From contig JACEVL010000160.1 in assembly GCA_020284085.1 (NCBI GenBank), forward strand, positions 1,556,001 to 1,620,000: a DNA stretch of 64,000 nt. The letters are read 5' to 3'. Of the stretch, positions 31,431 to 43,522 are shown in pieces (positions within the stretch are counted from its first letter, which is position 1; every line of letters begins with the position of its first letter). The notes beneath the pieces are model-generated. The model did no database searches, was not told where the DNA came from, and worked only from the letters and a program-made list of their open reading frames with translations. The stretch comes from Aporrectodea caliginosa. Its lineage: Eukaryota; Annelida; Clitellata; Crassiclitellata; Lumbricidae. The translations under genes and the position numbers were made by a program.

Positions 31431-32537
31431 CTGTCAAGGAGCCAACAATTGACAGATTGTGAAGAAACGCATCCAAGCATTGGCTGGAACTTGTCCTTTG
31501 GAGCACGTCAATTGTACGATTTCCGTTGTCTGACTGAGGCTCTCAATGTATTTACGCCATGGACTCTGAATAGGACTACGTGGCATTAACTGTCTAAAGG
31601 CTTTAAACTGTTTTAAAGGCTTTCATGAATTCATATAATTGACGCATAGGTGTGTTTTCACCGCAAATAAATTTACCGATCTCTGAAGGCTTTACTGATA
31701 CTTAGGAGCGCTTCACAGCATCGTTGAGACGTGCATTTGTAATTGCAATTAATAACTTCTATAGAACTGGTGTATAATGCACGAGGCATCAAGCACACTT
31801 ATTACAAGCCGTAATTAGCATTTGCATAGCAGGAACTATAAAGAGGTTTATACGTTACAGCATTTCATGGCTATAAGCCATAGCCAGACTCTCAAATGCG
31901 AATAGTCACATAGACCTACAGTTGAAATACGCAGAATCAATTCCGCAGAATTTCAATAACTATAGAGCGTCCGTTACAATTCCAGGCATTGACTGTCAAG
32001 AAGCGAACAATTGACAGATAGCGAAGAAACGTATCCCGGTTTTGGCTGGAACTTGTCGTTTGGAACCAGTCAATTGTACATTTTCTTTCGTCTGACTGAG
32101 GCTGTCGATGTTTTTACGCCATGGATTCTGAATAGGACTACGTAGCGTAAACTGTTTTAGGGGATTTAAAATGCTTAAAAGCCTTTCATGAATTCATATA
32201 ATCGACACGTAGGCGTGTTTTCACTGGAAAGAATTGTACCAATCTCTCAAGGTTTGCTGATATTTGGGAGCGCTTTACAGCATCGGTGAGGTGCACATTT
32301 GTAATCGTAATTAGTAACTTGTATGGAATGTATGGTGCTGGTGTCTAATGCTCGAGGAATCAAGCGCTGGCACATTTCTTGCAAGCCGTAATTACTATTT
32401 ACATAGCAGGAACTCTAAAGAGGTCATTACGTCACAGCATTTCATTGTTATGAGCCATAACCAGAATTTCAAATGCGAATAGTCACATAGGCCTACTACA
32501 GTTGATATTCGCAGAATCCATTCCGCAGATTTTCAAT
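31431..32537. repeat. Diverged tandem duplication, ~530-545 bp unit, offset 562 bp
   Basis: Copy 1 (31431-31959) and copy 2 (31993-32537) are collinear. Shared words include CAATTGACAGAT, TGGCTGGAACTTGTC, TACGCCATGGA, TGAATAGGACTACGT, CATGAATTCATATAAT, ATAGCAGGAACT and CAAATGCGAATAGTCACATAG. Substitutions and small indels are frequent, so the duplication is much older than that at 28899. No shared reading frame stands out. Confidence 0.93.
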
Positions 32538-33095
32538 CAGAAACAAAAAAGTCAGCAGGTCACGGACTGCAAATTGAAGTACTAGGAATCAAATGACATT
32601 GATTCTAGCGCTTAATAGGATGCTGACATTACATCGAATTACACTTACGAAGATTGAGTCTTTCGCAAACGCAAGACTCACAGCGCATCGCAAGTTAATT
32701 TTTCACGCGAACCTTTCAAGACGACGGGATTAATTAAGGTTTTGTGGAGGAGGTTGATGAAGACAGAGTTGCCATACAACAATGCACCTCAACACTCGAT
32801 GCTCTTAACACTCGTCCGTTGCTGAAAAGTCTCTCGAGGCGAAGAGGGAGTATAAAAGGATGACGCCCGTATACAGATTTCATGCGGCAGCTGACCCATG
32901 CATCTTTGTCCAAGGGGTCGTTCGGTTGAGGGAGGCGGGATCATCCTACGACCCACAATGGCGACCGCATTCGTCATAACTAGGAGCGAGAGTCATTTGG
33001 ATGCAGGGAAGCGTTGTCCGGATATTATCATCCACACAAATACACCCACCAGGGAGAAAATTGACAATGTACTGACTGATTGAATTTCGGAGCAA
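32538..33095. other. Non-coding stretch
   Basis: No gene recognised. A 61-codon frame at 32898-33083 has no known motif. Confidence 0.35.
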
Positions 33096-33460
33096 ATGAA
33101 TGTCTGTCTGTCTTTCTGTATTTCTGTCTCTCTGTCTGGAAGTCTCAAAGTCTAAGTCTGCAAGTCTGGAAACAAAGAAAGATTTAAAGAAAGAACGGAC
33201 AGAGAATGCACGAATGATGGAAGAAATGAAAGATGGGAGGAAACATTGAATGAACGCAGGAAGGAAGAAAGAAAGGAAGTAAGAAAATTGAACAGAAAGA
33301 AGTAAGGAAGTAAGGAATAATTAAAGAAGGAAAGGAAAAATAGGACAGAATGGAAATTACGAAAGAATGAAACCACGAAAGACAAAGAAAGCAAGACCCT
33401 ATGTTCGTCTGTCTGTGTGTCCTTTTGTCTGTGTGCGTCTGTGTCCGTGTGTTTGTCTAG
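33096..33460. repeat. Low-complexity (CTGT)n and GAAA/GGAA-rich region
   Basis: CTGTCTGTCT at 33101-33140 is followed by about 200 bases of AAGAAAGAAAGG purine-rich sequence and a GTCTGTGTG region to 33455. Confidence 0.8.
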
Positions 33461-34970
33461 ACAATGGATGCTTTCATCCATCAGTTTGTTCGTGCTGGAT
33501 GACAACAAGCAGTTCATCTGCATGGACCCTCATCACACATACAGATGGAAGGGAGGGAGGGAGACCACCATCATTTACTATCCAGGACTTAATCCGGCAG
33601 ATGGAGAGGGGACTGATTCTCCGGACGTGGAAGGGTGGGTAGAGGAGGCGGACGAAGAAGATGGCTTTGTGGGCAACAGCAGGGGATGGGTGTGTCGAAC
33701 ACACGCGCGTTTCATGTCGCTGCGAATAAGGCATTCTAGACGAGAGCAACGTCGAACGGCCTCCTTTAAAGAGCTTTCGCTCTCTTTTGTTGTGCCTTGC
33801 TCTCCTGTTATGTCGCTCTCTGAATTTAATTTACTATCAAATAGACCTTTAATGTTGTTGTGAATCTAATTTCTTGGCAATTTTCTGTCTGAGGCATCAC
33901 GTTCAACTGTGCCACTGCATTCCATTTGGTGTTTTCTCATTTATTTTCTCTACTGAACTGTTACAGACTGTATACAAGACTGTATTAATTAAACATCAGA
34001 CAAAAGCAGCATCTGTCACACTCTATCACATCCCTACTTCTTCTTCTCTTCTTACTTCTCCTATAGTATTTCCACTCATCCGACTCACAGCTGTGATCTC
34101 CATTGCACGAATTCCCGAGAAACTGCGACGTATACTGCCACTACATTATCCATTACGATACTATGTATTTAGATTGATTATATTTTCCTTTACTTTACGT
34201 GCTGCGGAAGCATGAATTCCGACACTATATAGCCTCCTTTTTAAAAATATCTTGATACGAGATTATGTAACACGTTGTTCCGATTTATTTTTCATGTTAA
34301 TCAGTACCTAGAAGATCAGTCCTCAAAGTCTACTTAGGCAGAGGCAGCCATTGGAGGATAAGTATGTCGGAGAAGTATGCTTGAAGTTGAGAATGAACAC
34401 ATAGACGTTGAGCTGAATAAATGAATGCATATACGGAAAGAGTTCAAAACGCTGGGTACAGCAACCAAAATACCTCGCTTACCAGATAAAACACACTAAT
34501 TTTTTACGTCACAATGCTCTAGCAAAAACTATCAATTCATATATTTGCATGCTTCTGTATGCTATTTAAGATGAAACGAGTCCAAAGTCTAGACTACACT
34601 GCAGAGTGTGTGTCCATCCAGAGTCTGTGTGGAAAAAGCGCGTTGAGGTAGTCCTGCGAGCTACACCAGAGATGTATCCACTTACCTAGACACGCTACAT
34701 GAACTTTGCGCCTTTAGAATGGTACTGGTCTTGCTGGCTTAGCGTCCATTGCGCTGACAAATGCGAAGGTAGATTCGCAATTACATTGCCAGCCAGCGGA
34801 GACAGAGCAAATCGATACTGTCAAGTCACGCTTGGCTTCATTTGACATCGGGCGTTTAAACTGTAACCTACGTCCCACTGCAGAGCTGCTGTTGTGTCGC
34901 CGAAAGAACCGGAAAATGTAGCAGCAGTGACGTGCATTGACTTGCAGATGTTGGACGAACGTAAAACGTA
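33461..34970. other. Non-coding stretch with unassigned frame 33417-33863 (+)
   Basis: The 148-codon frame starts in low-complexity DNA. Its middle (DDNKQFICMDPHHTYRW, then acidic EEADEEDG) is not recognised. Opposite-strand and other-frame ORFs cover the same DNA. I would not call it a gene. Confidence 0.2.
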
Positions 34971-34975
34971 GAGAG

Positions 34976-35012
34976 ACACGGACAGACAGACAGACAGACA
35001 GACAGATAGGAC
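34976..35012. repeat. (CAGA)n microsatellite
   Basis: CAGACAGACAGACAGACAGA with imperfect ends. Confidence 0.85.
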
Positions 35013-35218
35013 AGACATAGGTTAGTGTTCGAGAGCATGCCAGTAATAATTATTGTTGCAGCTATTTAATGCCATTATGGCCATAGCTGAAGAAGCGCTT
35101 CGTAAGGTATTCCGAAACTCAGATGACGCTATAATATGCTCAGCTACATTCCCTACATTGTTACAGACATAGAGACGACTAAAGATAAACAGAAAGATAA
35201 ACAGAAAGCGGATGGAGA

Positions 35219-35262
<44 letters not shown>
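35219..35262. repeat. (GA)n microsatellite
   Basis: About 42 bases of GA. Confidence 0.9.
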
Positions 35263-35265
<3 letters not shown>

Positions 35266-35379
35266 AGAGAAACAAATCTGATGTAATGTTATCACTCTTT
35301 AATGTTAGTTAGCTAAGTTCTTGTTATCGGTAATCGAAAGTAGGCCGTACGTTCATCATCTTCAGCGCAACACGAAATC

Positions 35380-35464
35380 TACATCATGCACACACAAACA
35401 CAAACACGGACACAAACACACACCCACCACACACACATACACACATATTATATAGGCCTATATA

Positions 35465-35518
<54 letters not shown>
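35380..35518. repeat. CA-rich region and (AT)n microsatellite
   Basis: ACACAAACAC-type sequence at 35388-35442 and a pure AT tract at 35468-35518. Confidence 0.9.
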
Positions 35519-35522
<4 letters not shown>

Positions 35523-36272
35523 TTCCTTTAAAGTAGCAACTCTGACTTTATAGGATTTTAATGCGCATAGGCTCATTTTGTTCGTTTTTCAAATTTATAT
35601 TATTTCTACAGAAATTGTGAGCAACTAGACAATTTTAGAGATTGCTCAATAACCCCAAAGTTTTATATATCTGAAACTGATGCTTGTCACAAGAGTCTGC
35701 AATAGACCAATGACAACAACAATGTTATAATGATGGCAAAATGTGAAAACATTGCATGTTTTATGAACATTAAAGAAGATTGTGAAATAAAAATACCACT
35801 TTACTACAGAAAACAACTGACTGAATGCGAAGCCTCTGCTCTGAGCACTGGGCATGAAAGAACATAAATTCCGCCAGAAATGGTGTCCTCACCTCTTCAG
35901 ATAGCAAGTTTACAATAATGGTATAGCTGCTATTGAGAAATCTTCCGGTGAAGACCGAGACTGCGTGTCCTTGTCTCGCTCTACGGTTCGTCGCAAACGA
36001 TTAGAACATCGCTCTGAAACTGAATGCATCAATCGAAAAGAGTTTCGTGCAATTGAGAAATCCCTGTTGTTCGTCCATTGGGATTAATAAATGATGAAGG
36101 ACACAGAAAACTTGGCGGACCGCAAGTCAGAGATTGACAGATTAGTTGCAAGAGTAACTGGATGCGATATTGGTAGAATACTGGGAATTGTCAAAATTTC
36201 CTCAAATAATGGACAAGCACAAGCCAACGCAACCTTTCAGATACACTTTGGGAAGTTAAAGCTGACATGGTA
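35519..36272. other. Non-coding stretch
   Basis: No gene or element recognised. Confidence 0.4.
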
Positions 36273-36280
36273 GGTATGTG

Positions 36281-36444
36281 CAGGGGCGTCTAACACACCA
36301 CCTGGAATGGATGAACACACCCACAATCTCCGCCGACTTACACATAAGATACTCATGTCATTCAAAACTGTAAATTGATATACAGACATTAGCAACCCCA
36401 GTTTATGTCCGTTCTCCCAACCCCTAACCCCATTGACGCCACTG
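36281..36444. mobile_element. Candidate hAT-type MITE, 164 bp
   Basis: Ends CAGGGGCGTC (36281) and GACGCCACTG (to 36444; reverse complement CAGTGGCGTC) form a 9/10 inverted repeat. The flanking octamers GGTATGTG (36273-36280) and GGCATGTG (36445-36452) match at 7 of 8 positions. An 8-bp target duplication and CAG-G-GCGT termini fit the hAT superfamily and resemble the 299-bp element at 55722. No ORF of its own. Confidence 0.6.
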
Positions 36445-36570
36445 GGCATGTGCTTAGACACGGAGGCTTAGACACAGATCCTCGTAATGGTGGGCGTATC
36501 TTCCTACAACAGTTGATCCAAAGAAATCTATTGTACTTCCCATGTCGACGACATATGCATCAAATAATTA

Positions 36571-37060
36571 CAGTCGACGCCGCTTAAGTGCATTGCTTCG
36601 GGACTTCCCCTAACCTATGCACTTGACCGAATTATGCACATAAGAGAAATTCACATGCACTGTGTAAAATTGGCTAAATGTATTGGTACATGTAGCCTAT
36701 ACAGAGATGGAGCCTACATACTATAATGCCCTAAGTAGCCATTTAGTTACGTCACCTGCTGATACAGACCACAGCGCAGCGAAGACAGACCACGCTCCAG
36801 CCAAAGTCGCTTGCTATCCATGGGCAAACTGTCTAGGCGACCAGAATGTTCTAAGTTGCCTATGCAATTCAGCGACCTTCATATACACTGAACAATGCAT
36901 AACGGGCTTGTAGTCGGCTACGCACATAACCGAATTATGCACATTATGCTATATGCACAAACCCGGAGTTGTCTTCCATTGAAATTTTGAAATACACTAC
37001 ATTGAAACGGGACCGGCCAGCTTCTGTGAACATAAACAAATTATGCACTTATCCGTTCTG
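36571..37060 (+). mobile_element. Tigger/pogo-like left end and internal repeats (right end not found)
   Basis: TA precedes CAGTCGACGCCGCTTAAGTG at 36571, which has the form of a Tigger-type terminal inverted repeat. Related GACCGAATTATGCACATAA words recur at about 36625, 36928 and (weaker) 37036 in the same orientation. No transposase motif could be read, and no matching right TIR is visible, so the element is decayed or truncated. Confidence 0.45.
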
Positions 37061-37334
37061 CACCTGTATCAGCAAAGTCTTCACCATCTTGCTGTATTCT
37101 AGTAGCGGTCCACGCATTGCATTGTTTGAAAGGTTTCAGCAGTTCTGGGCAAACATCATTCAGAGAAACTTGAAAATCTAATGCGGTTTCAATACAATGC
37201 AATACAACTGTAGTTTGATGTTGCCCTCCTTCCAAAGTTCGGAAGTGCACATGACCATACGACAAAGCATCGATGGCGCTGAGCAATTGTGTGTGATGTG
37301 ATGGACTTACTCTAGGTCCCTATAGATCTTACAC

Positions 37335-37413
37335 AGTAACTGCCTTGGGCGAGGCTCGAACCCGTACTCACCGCGTTGCAGACCGAGCGCTCTAACCAAT
37401 CGTCCAGCTCAGG
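37335..37413 (-). mobile_element. tRNA-derived SINE head (or tRNA pseudogene)
   Basis: Read on the minus strand, GATTGGTTAGAGCGCTCGG carries a pol III A box (TGGTTAGAGCG). About 35 bases later GGGTTCGAGCC is a good B box. The loop between contains TCTGCAA, an Ala(TGC)-like anticodon loop, but the anticodon stem has mismatches and no acceptor stem closes. This is the pattern of a tRNA-derived SINE promoter region. Confidence 0.65.
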
Positions 37414-37445
37414 CAAGAAGTATGTTCTCAGGCAAGAAGTATGTT
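37408..37445. repeat. 19-bp perfect tandem duplication
   Basis: CTCAGGCAAGAAGTATGTT occurs twice in a row, the first copy overlapping the 5' end of the minus-strand SINE head. Confidence 0.95.
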
Positions 37446-39264
37446 CGTCCTGCTCTGTTTCTACTTGCCACGCAAATACTACAGAGAAATGGATGAACTC
37501 TGTCTGTTTGTATTTAGCTTCAGACTGTCAATGGATAAGCAGTCTGATTTTCCGGCTGCCTGCCTGGTTCACACACGTGGCCAGATGGATGGCCAGAGTC
37601 ATTATTATTGTATGATGATTTACCTGTTAGACACCAATCTAAGCTGACTGCTACTGAGAAAAAGGATCCGACAGAGTTTTTGTCTGCTTGCTGCACATTT
37701 TTATGTGTATGTGCAGACATTGATAGAATGTTAGTGATTCTCCTGTAAATGGTTTACTTCTTTTGAAGAGAATCAAACAGTATGCCATTATAAACAAAGC
37801 TGTTTCACTGGCTACTATGAAGAAACTACAAATCATCCGTTGTATCTTGGATTAGAGCCAGTTTCAATTTCTCTATTTTCCGACAAGATTTCTGGTGATG
37901 ATCGTAGAAGCCATGATTCTGTATGAAGATGACTGGAGTGTTCGAGTGACATTATGTTCAGAGATAGAGATTGAATATCTAGACAATAAGCAGCTTCATG
38001 CACTGCTTGCATCTTTATAGGCTACAGCTCTACGCTTACACGTTGTCAAGAAGTAAGTAGTCCAGAAACATGGAATGATATCGTGCAATATAAGGAAGCC
38101 GAAGCTGACATCAAATCACTCAAAGGTGCCAATGATTCTGATAAACGTTCAGTTGCTATTACGAGTCACTTCAATGCGTACTTAACAACAAAACAATCTT
38201 AAATGCAGAAACTAATTCAGATAGTTGAAGATAATAGAAAACGCATTCCACATTCCCGAAAAAGCACCTTATATCTTACGCTGCGCGCTTTTTCATCCGT
38301 TTTCACTCATGCAGTTGCATCAGATGAAGTAGACCTATATCAAAAAGTGATCACTGGCAACAACTACGCTAGTTCAGATGTAACTGACTTGCGTCTGTCC
38401 TGTGGGCACACTACTTAATAATGAATACTAGCTGTAAAATGTATTAACAGTATTTTGACAATAAATCTCCAGCTGCGACGATGCTCTTCAATGCTGTTAG
38501 CTTTTAGGCTTATTGAGCAACTCCTCAATAGTACTGGAAACAGACGAAATTTTTCAAAAACAGAATGTTCCAAGAAAATAACAATATAAGATCCTGTGCA
38601 AAGTAATTTTTTAAATTGTTGGGCAACCCTGATATCAGCGACAGTTCCTGACGCTGGCAGATTGGCGACGATGGGTTCGAAAAATGACCTCGATGCTTTC
38701 AGTCATTTTGCCAAAATATATTGCTTTTGTTATGTTTAGTCTTAGACCTCTTTTGTTCTCCTTCATATTGTCATATTGTGACTGCAGCGAAGTCGACTTC
38801 GTCTTCCTTTGCCTCTCTTTCTCCCTCACGTCTTGCATGTAGTGCATTGCGTTTGATTCTGTCTAGACAGTATTTTTCAACATGACCTGACGGTCGAAGT
38901 CAGCACTCAATGACTTTATCGGGCAAATGGTTTTTGCATGCAAATATCTAAAATAGTCCAAGAAGACTAGTCGTATTTCATCATTTCTAATTTTGTAGTT
39001 TTGAGTTTCCTTCAGTGTTCTGTAGTTAACTCATCTCCGTTGCAATGATTTTCTTCTCTTCTTGCTTTCTCACAGTCAGGCATTCTGGTCCATTACGCAG
39101 ATAGTTTGTATCATGGCAGAAATGAAAAGAAGCAAGACTTGAATTAAACATGCAAAATAGATATGTAAAAACAACCCGATAGAATAGACATCGTTTATTC
39201 GCACCCATCGACGCCAGATTGCTGTCGTCGGGTATTGATGATAATCGTGATGATTAGGCCTATA
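37446..39264. other. Non-coding stretch with unassigned open segments at 38050-38418
   Basis: On plus, 38065-38200 is open (ETWNDIVQYKEAEADIKSLK...) and is followed by the 71-codon frame 38203-38418. The composition is protein-like but nothing is recognised. It may be a decayed retroelement or an exon of an unknown gene. Confidence 0.2.
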
Positions 39265-39355
39265 TACTGTATAATGATGATGATGACGACAATGACGATG
39301 ACGATACCGATGATGATGATGATAACGACGACGACGACGACGACGATGATGATGT
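39265..39355. repeat. (GAT/GAC)n trinucleotide repeat
   Basis: GATGATGATGACGACAATGAC-like interrupted tract. Confidence 0.9.
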
Positions 39356-41335
39356 ACAAAAGTATGTCGAACTTGTTCAGTTGCTGCGTTTTTACGGTCA
39401 TTGTTATATGCATAAGATTTCAATTGGGCTTCTCAAATGGATTAAGAAGCAACCATTATGTATAATATAACGACGCTATAGAAGTCACTAGATTAGATTA
39501 GATTAAGTATGCATCATCTAATGAATATCATTGTCTGTTCGTCGAATTTTGCTCTTTAAATGATATTTTGTTTTGGCTCATTTTTATTATTTACATGTAC
39601 CTTATTATAGTTGACCTGCATGAAGATCGTAATCGTATGATCTCAGAATTCTTCAGCGCTCAATAGCGAGGCATTGGGCGATAGCTTATGATTATGATCA
39701 TGTCTACCTTTATGATCTGATTACGATGATTAGCTATCAAACGATGATTTGCATCATTTAATTACATGTTTGTGTATGCTTGTGCATTTTTTGACTATAT
39801 TTATATAGATCTATGTCTATTACCTATATATATGTATATATACATATATGTATATATATGTATATATATAGCATGCAGAGTGTGGCATGTATTTGCGATG
39901 ATGATGGTACAACAGTAATTGATATAAAAGTCGTTTTGCGGGGAATATTGATAATTACGGTTATAAATTGTTCCCTCATGTCATCCGTTCTCGACCGATT
40001 CTCCCCCTTCGCCGCTCCCGCCGTTTCCCCGTAGATTGCGCCTGAAAATGAACCCTCAGTGGCAGACATTCGCTGTGAAGGACAACCCAGCAAAACTATG
40101 GCAGAGAAGTACCCGGATGGGGAATCCTTAGCCACACCACATCATCCTATTGGGAGCAGACGGGGTGGAAGTTATGAGGTTGCATGGACTGCAGCTGCAA
40201 AACAACAGTAGATATTCTAAATGGGCTTTTGCCTGCATGACCCCAAATAGAACATTATGGGGAAATCTACGAGTTGCAATAACAGACGGAGGCCCGTGAA
40301 TAGCTTTATAGGGTTTGCGAAATGAAGGTTGACTCTGTTATTAACCCCAGGCTTCAGCTGCTCAACGCAACGCTGTTTGGCCATTAAAATAGATTCTATT
40401 CTACTACACGCCGATCAGAATAGCGTATGTTGAAACGAGTGTGATTAAGATTGAAGTTCGGGGTAAATGAAGATAGTAATGAATGTTTCATCGATGTTTG
40501 TATACATTGCTTGGTATTTATGAAATGGGTTGGAACAGATTGCATCATTAGAAACTGCACAGTTTCAACGTCAAGAGTTTGGTCAGTATCTGAACTCCTG
40601 CTGTGCCCTGTCAGGAAAATTGTACAACCAATTTGCAAATAGTGCGAACAAGTAGTTGCCACATGATATTAGCATGCTCAAACGAGATTGGAACCGGTAA
40701 TCGAAACTATAGATCAGCGTTCAATTATCACGGCTAATAAATCCAGAAGTAATTCGAATGAGTGAATAGATAGGCCTAATGGCAGAGCATGGCGGACAAG
40801 AAATATTTTTGAATCAAATAACAACAATTTTCCAACAGGTTTAAGGAATAAAAACTGTTCGCTCGTTCTTTTAGAGAAGCTGATAAGTGATTGCAGTGAT
40901 TATTCACAATGAGTGACAGCTTAATGTTTCTATATGACCTAAATCGGAGACAGACTTCAGATGTGAACGGAGTGAAAGGAAATTTATATCATCCAAGTTG
41001 AGAAATATCTTGCTTGCACTGAACTCTGAAGGAACCAAATGAATGTGTTTACTTAATCAGTGGCGATATCCTTATTGCTAAAACTCTGTTTCGTATGCAC
41101 AATTAATTAAAAACATGTTTTTTCAGATAAATTTTCGTCATTTTGAAAATATATTTTTTTCTACAAACACAAATAACAACTTAAATAGTATCGATCATCG
41201 CCAAACTATGCATCGAATATACGATAAATCTGAGTAATTAGTGTTACACAACACGTAATATTATCTTCTTCTGTTAAATCTCTTTGTGTAAATAGTCCGA
41301 GACCGACATTAAAAAATAAGTCCGCATTGCGGCTA
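39356..41335. other. Non-coding stretch with AT-rich tract 39823-39870
   Basis: TATATATGTATATATACAT sequence at 39823-39870. No credible gene; the 103-codon minus frame at 39824-40135 starts in this tract and has no recognised motif. Confidence 0.4.
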
Positions 41336-41440
41336 GGGTGGCGCCTTGGTGTTCTGCGGACGCTGCTTACATGCTCAGTGAATTAAAGCAGCTTTGAGCC
41401 CTGTTAGAACTTGGAAGGGTGACCATCTATGGAATGATAA
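41336..41440 (+). ncRNA. 5S-rRNA-derived segment (SINE3-like or 5S pseudogene)
   Basis: 41371-41424 reads ATGCTCAGTGAATTAAAGCAG, then CTTTGAGCCCTGTTAG, AACTTGGAAGGGTGACC. This matches the 5S internal promoter order (A box AAGYYAAGCAG, intermediate element, C box GTTAGTACTTGGATGGGTGACC). The 5S 5' half and the 3' end are not recognisable, so it is not a functional 5S gene. A 5S-derived SINE is the simplest reading. Confidence 0.6.
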
Positions 41441-42255
41441 GCTAACATGTGTCCACATAGGCCTAGTCCTCTATCCTTTCACGTTGGCAAATGAGTAGGC
41501 CTACAAAAGCAAGTTGAGAGGTCTATCTGCGGCCGAATGATGCCATGGATCCAGTCTACGTTCTGAAGTGATCGGGATTCATGCAAGACTTCACTGAACT
41601 TTCATATTAATAAATTCTTAACTTGAAAGAAATGCCTGATGAACTGCTAAAATGTGACTTAATAGTGAACTAACCTTGGGGCTGTTTGATTTAAAGTACC
41701 GTACGCTCAAGCACTTGGACACGCTACAAATACCAAAAAGATTACATTAAAGTCGCCACGATTCCTCTTGACTTTTCTCTTCACACCTTACCACTTTGAA
41801 AGTCAGCCGAAATAGCTGATTACGTTTTCCTTTATAGATACCAACTTTCTGTGTCCTTAGGTCTTCGATTTTTCCTTTGTTTTGTCTCAATATTGCATAG
41901 GCCTACTTCGACGATATTTACACGTTGGTTTCCCATTTGTCTTCGGCGAACGATTTGTCTCGTTTCTTCACGTAACAGAATTATCGCAGTTTGTTTTTCT
42001 GTGGAAACCCTTGGCGACAGCGGCCGCAATTGGAAATCAACACAGTGTCGTGCCCTAAAAATTAGATAGTATATATATATTCCCCTATGGATCCGCTTCA
42101 GCCCAGTGTTCATTCAGACCGCGATGTATAGAGTTTCTGTGGAGAGTGCCGTCATTGGACTTTCCTTCTTGAGGAATGCGGTAAGGAGGAGCTGTCATTT
42201 ACGTCACTGATCCTCACTTTCATTCAAATAGAAATTTACGTGAATCTCCTCAATT
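41441..42255. other. Non-coding stretch
   Basis: No gene recognised. Confidence 0.35.
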
Positions 42256-42261
42256 TCTCGG

Positions 42262-42325
42262 TGCCACACACCAGTCGCATTAGAGAGACCAGCTAATCAC
42301 CGGCAAGATATAAAATCCGTAAGTA
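42262..42325 (+). mobile_element. L2-like 3' end fragment (decayed)
   Basis: GCCACACACCAGTCGCATTAG, AGAGACCAGCTAATC and AAGATATAAAATCC parallel 31075-31145. Confidence 0.45.
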
Positions 42326-42754
42326 CCGGGTCGTTTGCTTAGTTTCGAGGTCTGGTGGGTCAAGGCTGGACGGACAGCGTGATGATAAAGTGAAAAGCGA
42401 TTATGGTGGTGGTCATAAAGTGTGCAGAAGCAGTTGCATGATAGGATTGGTTTGAAAAACTATTCTTTCGGTATTGAGTGAAACGTATCAGGGCAGAAGG
42501 TAAGAGGTAAGAGCTCGTATTGAAATGTGAAAATGCTGGCAATAATTGTGTGAGCGCTTCAATATATATATATTACAGAGAATCTAGAGGTCATCGTCTG
42601 CTAAGGAAATCACGGATCGTGTGACTAAGACGCTAAACAGTTGTATTCGTGAGTTGAGTGGCAGACTAACAGATGCAGAACATCGGACGTTAACAACTCA
42701 GTCTATCATTAGAAACGCCTCAGGTGTGTTTTCCTCGTAACATTTTACCATTTG

Positions 42755-43195
42755 TGACGCCAGGCCCTGGGGTCAAAACCCGTCAGATGTCGGTTGCTGA
42801 CCTTTTTATTCAGTCATATTCTACAATTAATCTGCTTCAAAATACTTTTTACAGAATGAAAATGCCTATTTTCTAACTGAAGTTATGCACGTTTGATTCT
42901 TTCATTGGTATAGAGTGAAAAAATCAAATAAAAAGTTTTGGAATATTTGTGTCATCAAAGTCCGCAGCAACCATTACTTGATTATTTAGCAAGTTTGCTG
43001 TGCAATAAAGGGCTATATTCTGTATAGAATAAAATAAAACGCATCAAAATCGGATTACTACTTTGCAAATTATGGCAATTCATACGCAACTACTGAATTG
43101 AAGAATATTCTATATTTTAGACCCCTCTCGCCTATTTCAGCTTCTAGCTCCGTATCTAGGAAGCGACAAGCGACGGGTTTCGACCCCTGGCGTCA
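42755..43195. mobile_element. Non-autonomous TIR element, 441 bp
   Basis: The left end TGACGCCAGG...GGGTCAAAACCCGTC and the right end (reverse complement TGACGCCAGG, GGTCGAAACCCGTC) are inverted repeats of about 30 bases with a four-base indel. CATTTG flanks both sides (42749-42754 and 43196-43201) as a candidate 6-bp target duplication. If the termini are drawn two bases outward (TGTGACGCC) the duplication shortens. The interior is AT-rich with no ORF. Confidence 0.7.
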
Positions 43196-43201
43196 CATTT
43201 G

Positions 43202-43522
43202 TGTAATTGTAATTCTAGCTGGAAACTAATATAGCTCCATTTAAAACTCAAACTAGGGGCTCTGTGTTTACAATGTTTAATGTCTTCCATTGTGTGCGAC
43301 AGTTTAAACTGCGTCTCAAACACGACCACGTGTGACGTATGACACGCGTCAAAACCAAGTTGACTTATCTGTAGGCCCCACTATTAGAGTTTAAGTTCAT
43401 AGACCTACATTAAGTTATTTATTTAATATTGCAATAAATAAGACAGAATAGAAATTAGTTCTATGAATTATTCATACTGTTTAACTTCCAACACGCATAA
43501 ATATAGGTATGTATAGTTGTAT
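43202..43522. other. Non-coding stretch
   Basis: Nothing recognised. Confidence 0.4.

Noticed and set aside
33417..33863. 148-codon ORF as a gene
   Set aside because: Starts in low-complexity DNA and shows no domain.
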